From positions 1 to 8,975 of the forward strand of contig JAUILB010000099.1 in NCBI GenBank assembly GCA_030432815.1: a DNA stretch of 8,975 nucleotides, read 5' to 3'. Positions within the stretch are counted from its first letter, which is position 1. Each line of letters opens with the position of its first letter. Shown one piece after another: positions 7,062 to 8,975 of the stretch. A model generated the notes under the pieces. That model saw nothing but the letters and a program-made list of their open reading frames with translations. It had not been told where the DNA came from and made no database searches. This DNA comes from Alphaproteobacteria bacterium (GTDB taxonomy: Bacteria; Pseudomonadota; Alphaproteobacteria; Sphingomonadales; Emcibacteraceae). The position numbers and the translations under genes are program-made.

Positions 7062-7853
7062 ATGATAAGCCGTCTGAATATTATATTAATCAGTACTTTA
7101 TCTGTGATCCTGTTTTTTTCAATTGTTATATATTGGCGAATACACTTTACATCGACGGGCGAACATTTTTTTTCAATATTTTTATGGCAATTGATCGTTT
7201 GGTGTCCTTGGATATTATATGGCTACTTAAACAGTGTACTTGATCACAAATATCCAATAGTAGAAGGACCTGTTAAATATTGGATATTGCGTCACATATT
7301 CCTGTGCATCATCATTATATCAACGCACCTTGCATGGTTTTTCTATGTAAGCAGTCAGTTTAGTCCTTTTCTTGGCATGGAAAATACCCGCTACGGAGCC
7401 TTTTTCTTCTTTTTTATAATGTGGGCAATTTGTGATTTTCTCTTCTATTGGGCATTGCTTGGAATATACGCATTAAGACAATTATTGAGTTTTGCACCCA
7501 CAGTTAATGAATTTTCAGAACCGCGTCCGGATTATGTGATACTTAAAACCACAGGACGAAAATCTTCTGTTCTCATTGATAATTTACTATGGATCGAAGC
7601 TGAAGACTATTGTTGTCGTGTTCATACAAAAACTGATAATTATTTAGTTCGTCAGTCACTTAGTTCATTTGAACAGATGCTGCCTCAAAAAAAATTCATA
7701 CGAGTACACCGATCAACCATTATTAATCTTGAATTTGTAGAGCTTATAGAAAAAGACAATAACAACCGGCAATTTGTACGTCTAAAAAACGGTATAGAAA
7801 GGGCTATAAGTGCTCCTGGCTACCAAAAGCTTCAACAATTCATTAATTCATAA
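7062..7853 (+). CDS. Membrane-anchored LytTR-family DNA-binding regulator
   Basis: A 263-residue protein with an N-terminal membrane part of four predicted helices (about 6-25, 37-57, 73-97 and 112-141) and a C-terminal LytTR DNA-binding domain (about 157-258). LytTR is recognised from LIDNLLWIEAEDY (171-183), the LVRQSLSSFEQMLP segment (195-208), and the hallmark FIRVHRSTIINL (212-223). There is no receiver or histidine-kinase domain, so it is a one-component regulator that probably senses a signal in or at the membrane while binding DNA. Two adjacent cysteines (C184-C185) occupy the first strand region of LytTR, where aromatic or aliphatic residues are more usual. The start is supported by AAGG (7051-7054) lying in the end of the MFS gene, with only 2 bases between genes, indicating co-transcription and probably coupled translation. 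Likely targets are its own operon and the receptor gene downstream (inference). Confidence 0.9.
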   Translation: MISRLNIILISTLSVILFFSIVIYWRIHFTSTGEHFFSIFLWQLIVWCPWILYGYLNSVLDHKYPIVEGPVKYWILRHIFLCIIIISTHLAWFFYVSSQFSPFLGMENTRYGAFFFFFIMWAICDFLFYWALLGIYALRQLLSFAPTVNEFSEPRPDYVILKTTGRKSSVLIDNLLWIEAEDYCCRVHTKTDNYLVRQSLSSFEQMLPQKKFIRVHRSTIINLEFVELIEKDNNNRQFVRLKNGIERAISAPGYQKLQQFINS

Positions 7854-7882
7854 TTTTCTCCTTTACTGCAAAATAGAATTCG

Positions 7883-7911
7883 TTGCCTGCATAGAACTTT
7901 AGCCTTGTAAT
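7883..7911 (+). promoter_or_regulatory. Candidate promoter of the TonB-dependent receptor gene
   Basis: TTGCCT (7883-7888) and TGTAAT (7906-7911) are separated by exactly 17 bases; they match the sigma70 hexamers at 4 of 6 and 5 of 6 positions. The site lies in the 97-base gap after the LytTR gene and would give a leader of about 30 bases. No terminator hairpin was seen in that gap, so read-through from the upstream operon is also possible. Confidence 0.35.
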
Positions 7912-7927
7912 TTTAGCAGCTACTTTC

Positions 7928-7954
7928 ATGGAAATGTCTGAGGAATTTCTATGA
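7928..7954 (+). other. Eight-codon mini-ORF overlapping the receptor start (ATGA)
   Basis: ATG at 7928 opens an eight-codon frame (MEMSEEFL) whose TGA (7952-7954) overlaps the receptor ATG in an ATGA arrangement. It contains the receptor's ribosome binding site. No Shine-Dalgarno sequence precedes the mini-ORF, so it may be fortuitous; if translated it would couple to the receptor. Confidence 0.2.
7939..7945 (+). promoter_or_regulatory. Ribosome binding site TGAGGAA of the TonB-dependent receptor
   Basis: TGAGGAA ends 5 bases before the ATG at 7951. It fixes the start of the reading frame that runs off the right edge; the signal peptide follows immediately. Confidence 0.7.
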
Positions 7955-8975
7955 GAATATTTTTGATCGCTATTATATTTACGCTTCACTCAACCAGTAC
8001 CCTGATTGGGCAAACTGTGGACGGTACAGTTACGACCTACGACAGGGAATATCTGGAAAATATAACCAGCGTCGTTAATGCCTTGGATCTTGCAATGAAA
8101 ATTCCCGGTGGGCAGGTAATTCTAAGCAGAAGTGAAAATAACGCCCGTGGGTTTGCCAGTAATGATGATGGAATTCTGATAAACGGTAAAAGACTGTCTG
8201 GAAAAAACAACAACAGTGAAGCCGCACTCAGTAGAATTGCTGCTTCACAAGTTGAGCGAATAGAAATTATTCGCGGATCGTCTCCTGATGTAAAAATATC
8301 CAGCCAGCAATCATTAATGAATATTGTCCTATCATCTGGAGCATTTGAAAACATAGGTACTTTTGATATTGGTACACGTATACTTCCTAGCGGCCGTATA
8401 TTTCCATTAGGACTTCTTTCCTACAACGGAACATCAGAAAACCTGGAATATTTTGTTGAGATCTCTCAATCAGGTTATATCACTGATTATTTAAGGAATG
8501 ATACCCTCATAAATGGTTCTGGTGTAACCGAACGGCTTCAAAGTGATAAAGGAGACCAATATTTTCATAGTAGAGCACTTACAGGAAATATAAATTATAC
8601 TTTTTCAAATAATGATCAGCTACGCCTTAATGCCCGACTGACAGAGGATAAATCACGTGTAAACTGGCATGGTGCTGTAAAGAATTTCGATGCACTCGGC
8701 GCTCTGAATGTCAGTGGTCGATCAGTCCACAATATTGCTATGGATAAGCCGGGCTTCGAAATTGGAGGAGATTATACTGGCACCTTATTCAAGAACTGGA
8801 CTTATAAACTTTTGGCTATTTATACAAGCGAAGACAGTAAAACCAATCAAAAAAGAGATGCCATAATTACCGAAGAGCCCTCAATATTCGATAGCGATAC
8901 AACATTTTATAGTAATGACCGTCAAGCTATCTTCCGTCCCTCTCTTGAATATACCTTCGGAAATGGCGCAGAAAT
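7951..8975 (+). CDS. TonB-dependent outer-membrane receptor (3' end missing)
   Basis: The frame is open from ATG 7951 to the last base, giving 341 codons of a protein that would normally be 650 residues or more. Residues 1-20 (MRIFLIAIIFTLHSTSTLIG) form a Sec signal peptide. The plug domain covers about 36-130: VVNALDLAMKIPGGQVI, then ARGFASNDDGILINGKRLSGK (65-85) and IAASQVERIEIIRG (96-109). These match the plug type in which a V-L-I-N-G-x-R block is followed by S-G/S-K and then A-x-x-V-E-R-I-E-x-I-R-G. From about 132 alternating beta strands of the barrel begin (YFVEISQSGYITDY, LTGNINYTFSNNDQLRLNARL). TVTTYDREYL (26-35) may be the TonB-interacting segment. These receptors use TonB/ExbBD energy to import siderophores, sugars, peptides or other ligands; nothing here names the ligand. 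It follows the LytTR regulator by 97 bases, which suggests regulation by it. Confidence 0.85.
   Translation, partial: MRIFLIAIIFTLHSTSTLIGQTVDGTVTTYDREYLENITSVVNALDLAMKIPGGQVILSRSENNARGFASNDDGILINGKRLSGKNNNSEAALSRIAASQVERIEIIRGSSPDVKISSQQSLMNIVLSSGAFENIGTFDIGTRILPSGRIFPLGLLSYNGTSENLEYFVEISQSGYITDYLRNDTLINGSGVTERLQSDKGDQYFHSRALTGNINYTFSNNDQLRLNARLTEDKSRVNWHGAVKNFDALGALNVSGRSVHNIAMDKPGFEIGGDYTGTLFKNWTYKLLAIYTSEDSKTNQKRDAIITEEPSIFDSDTTFYSNDRQAIFRPSLEYTFGNGAE

Noticed and set aside
7886..7905. Two GCCT elements in the receptor upstream region as a LytTR direct repeat
   Set aside because: The core is only 4 bases and the 17-base period does not match the roughly 21-base period known for LytTR sites.
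8037..8354. 105-codon minus-strand frame
   Set aside because: Antisense to the receptor plug domain, whose plus-strand frame has a signal peptide, ribosome binding site and conserved plug blocks.

Overview
The window comes from a Gram-negative bacterium. It encodes two lipobox lipoproteins, two other proteins with classical Sec signal peptides, and the start of a TonB-dependent outer-membrane receptor. The DNA looks moderately AT-rich by eye, more so in the right half. The receptor plug type, the penicillin-acylase family lipoprotein and the ArpA/BesD-type oxygenase would fit a marine or environmental proteobacterium, most likely an alphaproteobacterium. That placement is an inference from family resemblance and is not proven here. 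I see no tRNA, rRNA, CRISPR array, insertion sequence or phage gene.

Left part (1-4249). The 3' portion of a Fe(II)/2-oxoglutarate oxygenase gene enters from the left edge and ends at 582. It converges, with only 2 bases between stop codons, on a minus-strand two-gene operon. The first gene of that operon is a penicillin-acylase family N-terminal-nucleophile hydrolase carried as a lipoprotein (4249 to 2042). The second is an exported beta-lactamase-fold serine hydrolase (2042 to 585). Their stop and start codons overlap as TAATG, so the two enzymes are probably made together and work in the cell envelope on amide-type substrates.

Middle (4250-5174). A 136-base divergent intergenic region carries a very good sigma70-type promoter for the plus strand. 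It also has a cluster of TCAA/TTGA elements that could be an operator. The promoter drives a TPR-containing lipoprotein of unknown function.

Right part (5282-8975). A tight plus-strand run encodes an exported DUF4440/SnoaL-like protein, an aromatic-acid-type MFS transporter (20 bases later) and a four-helix membrane LytTR regulator (2 bases later). After 97 bases with a candidate promoter comes a TonB-dependent receptor cut off by the right edge. That reading frame is open to the last base, starts at 7951 and has a clear ribosome binding site.

Working model (inference): the right-hand genes are an uptake and sensing module. The receptor brings a ligand across the outer membrane, the MFS protein moves a small acid across the inner membrane, and the LytTR protein controls expression from the membrane. 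The left-hand acylase and serine hydrolase may cleave N-acylated compounds in the envelope. Nothing in the sequence proves that the two halves share a substrate. I found no system that I can call clearly new. The most promising leads are the membrane LytTR regulator beside a TonB receptor, and the coupled acylase/serine-hydrolase pair.
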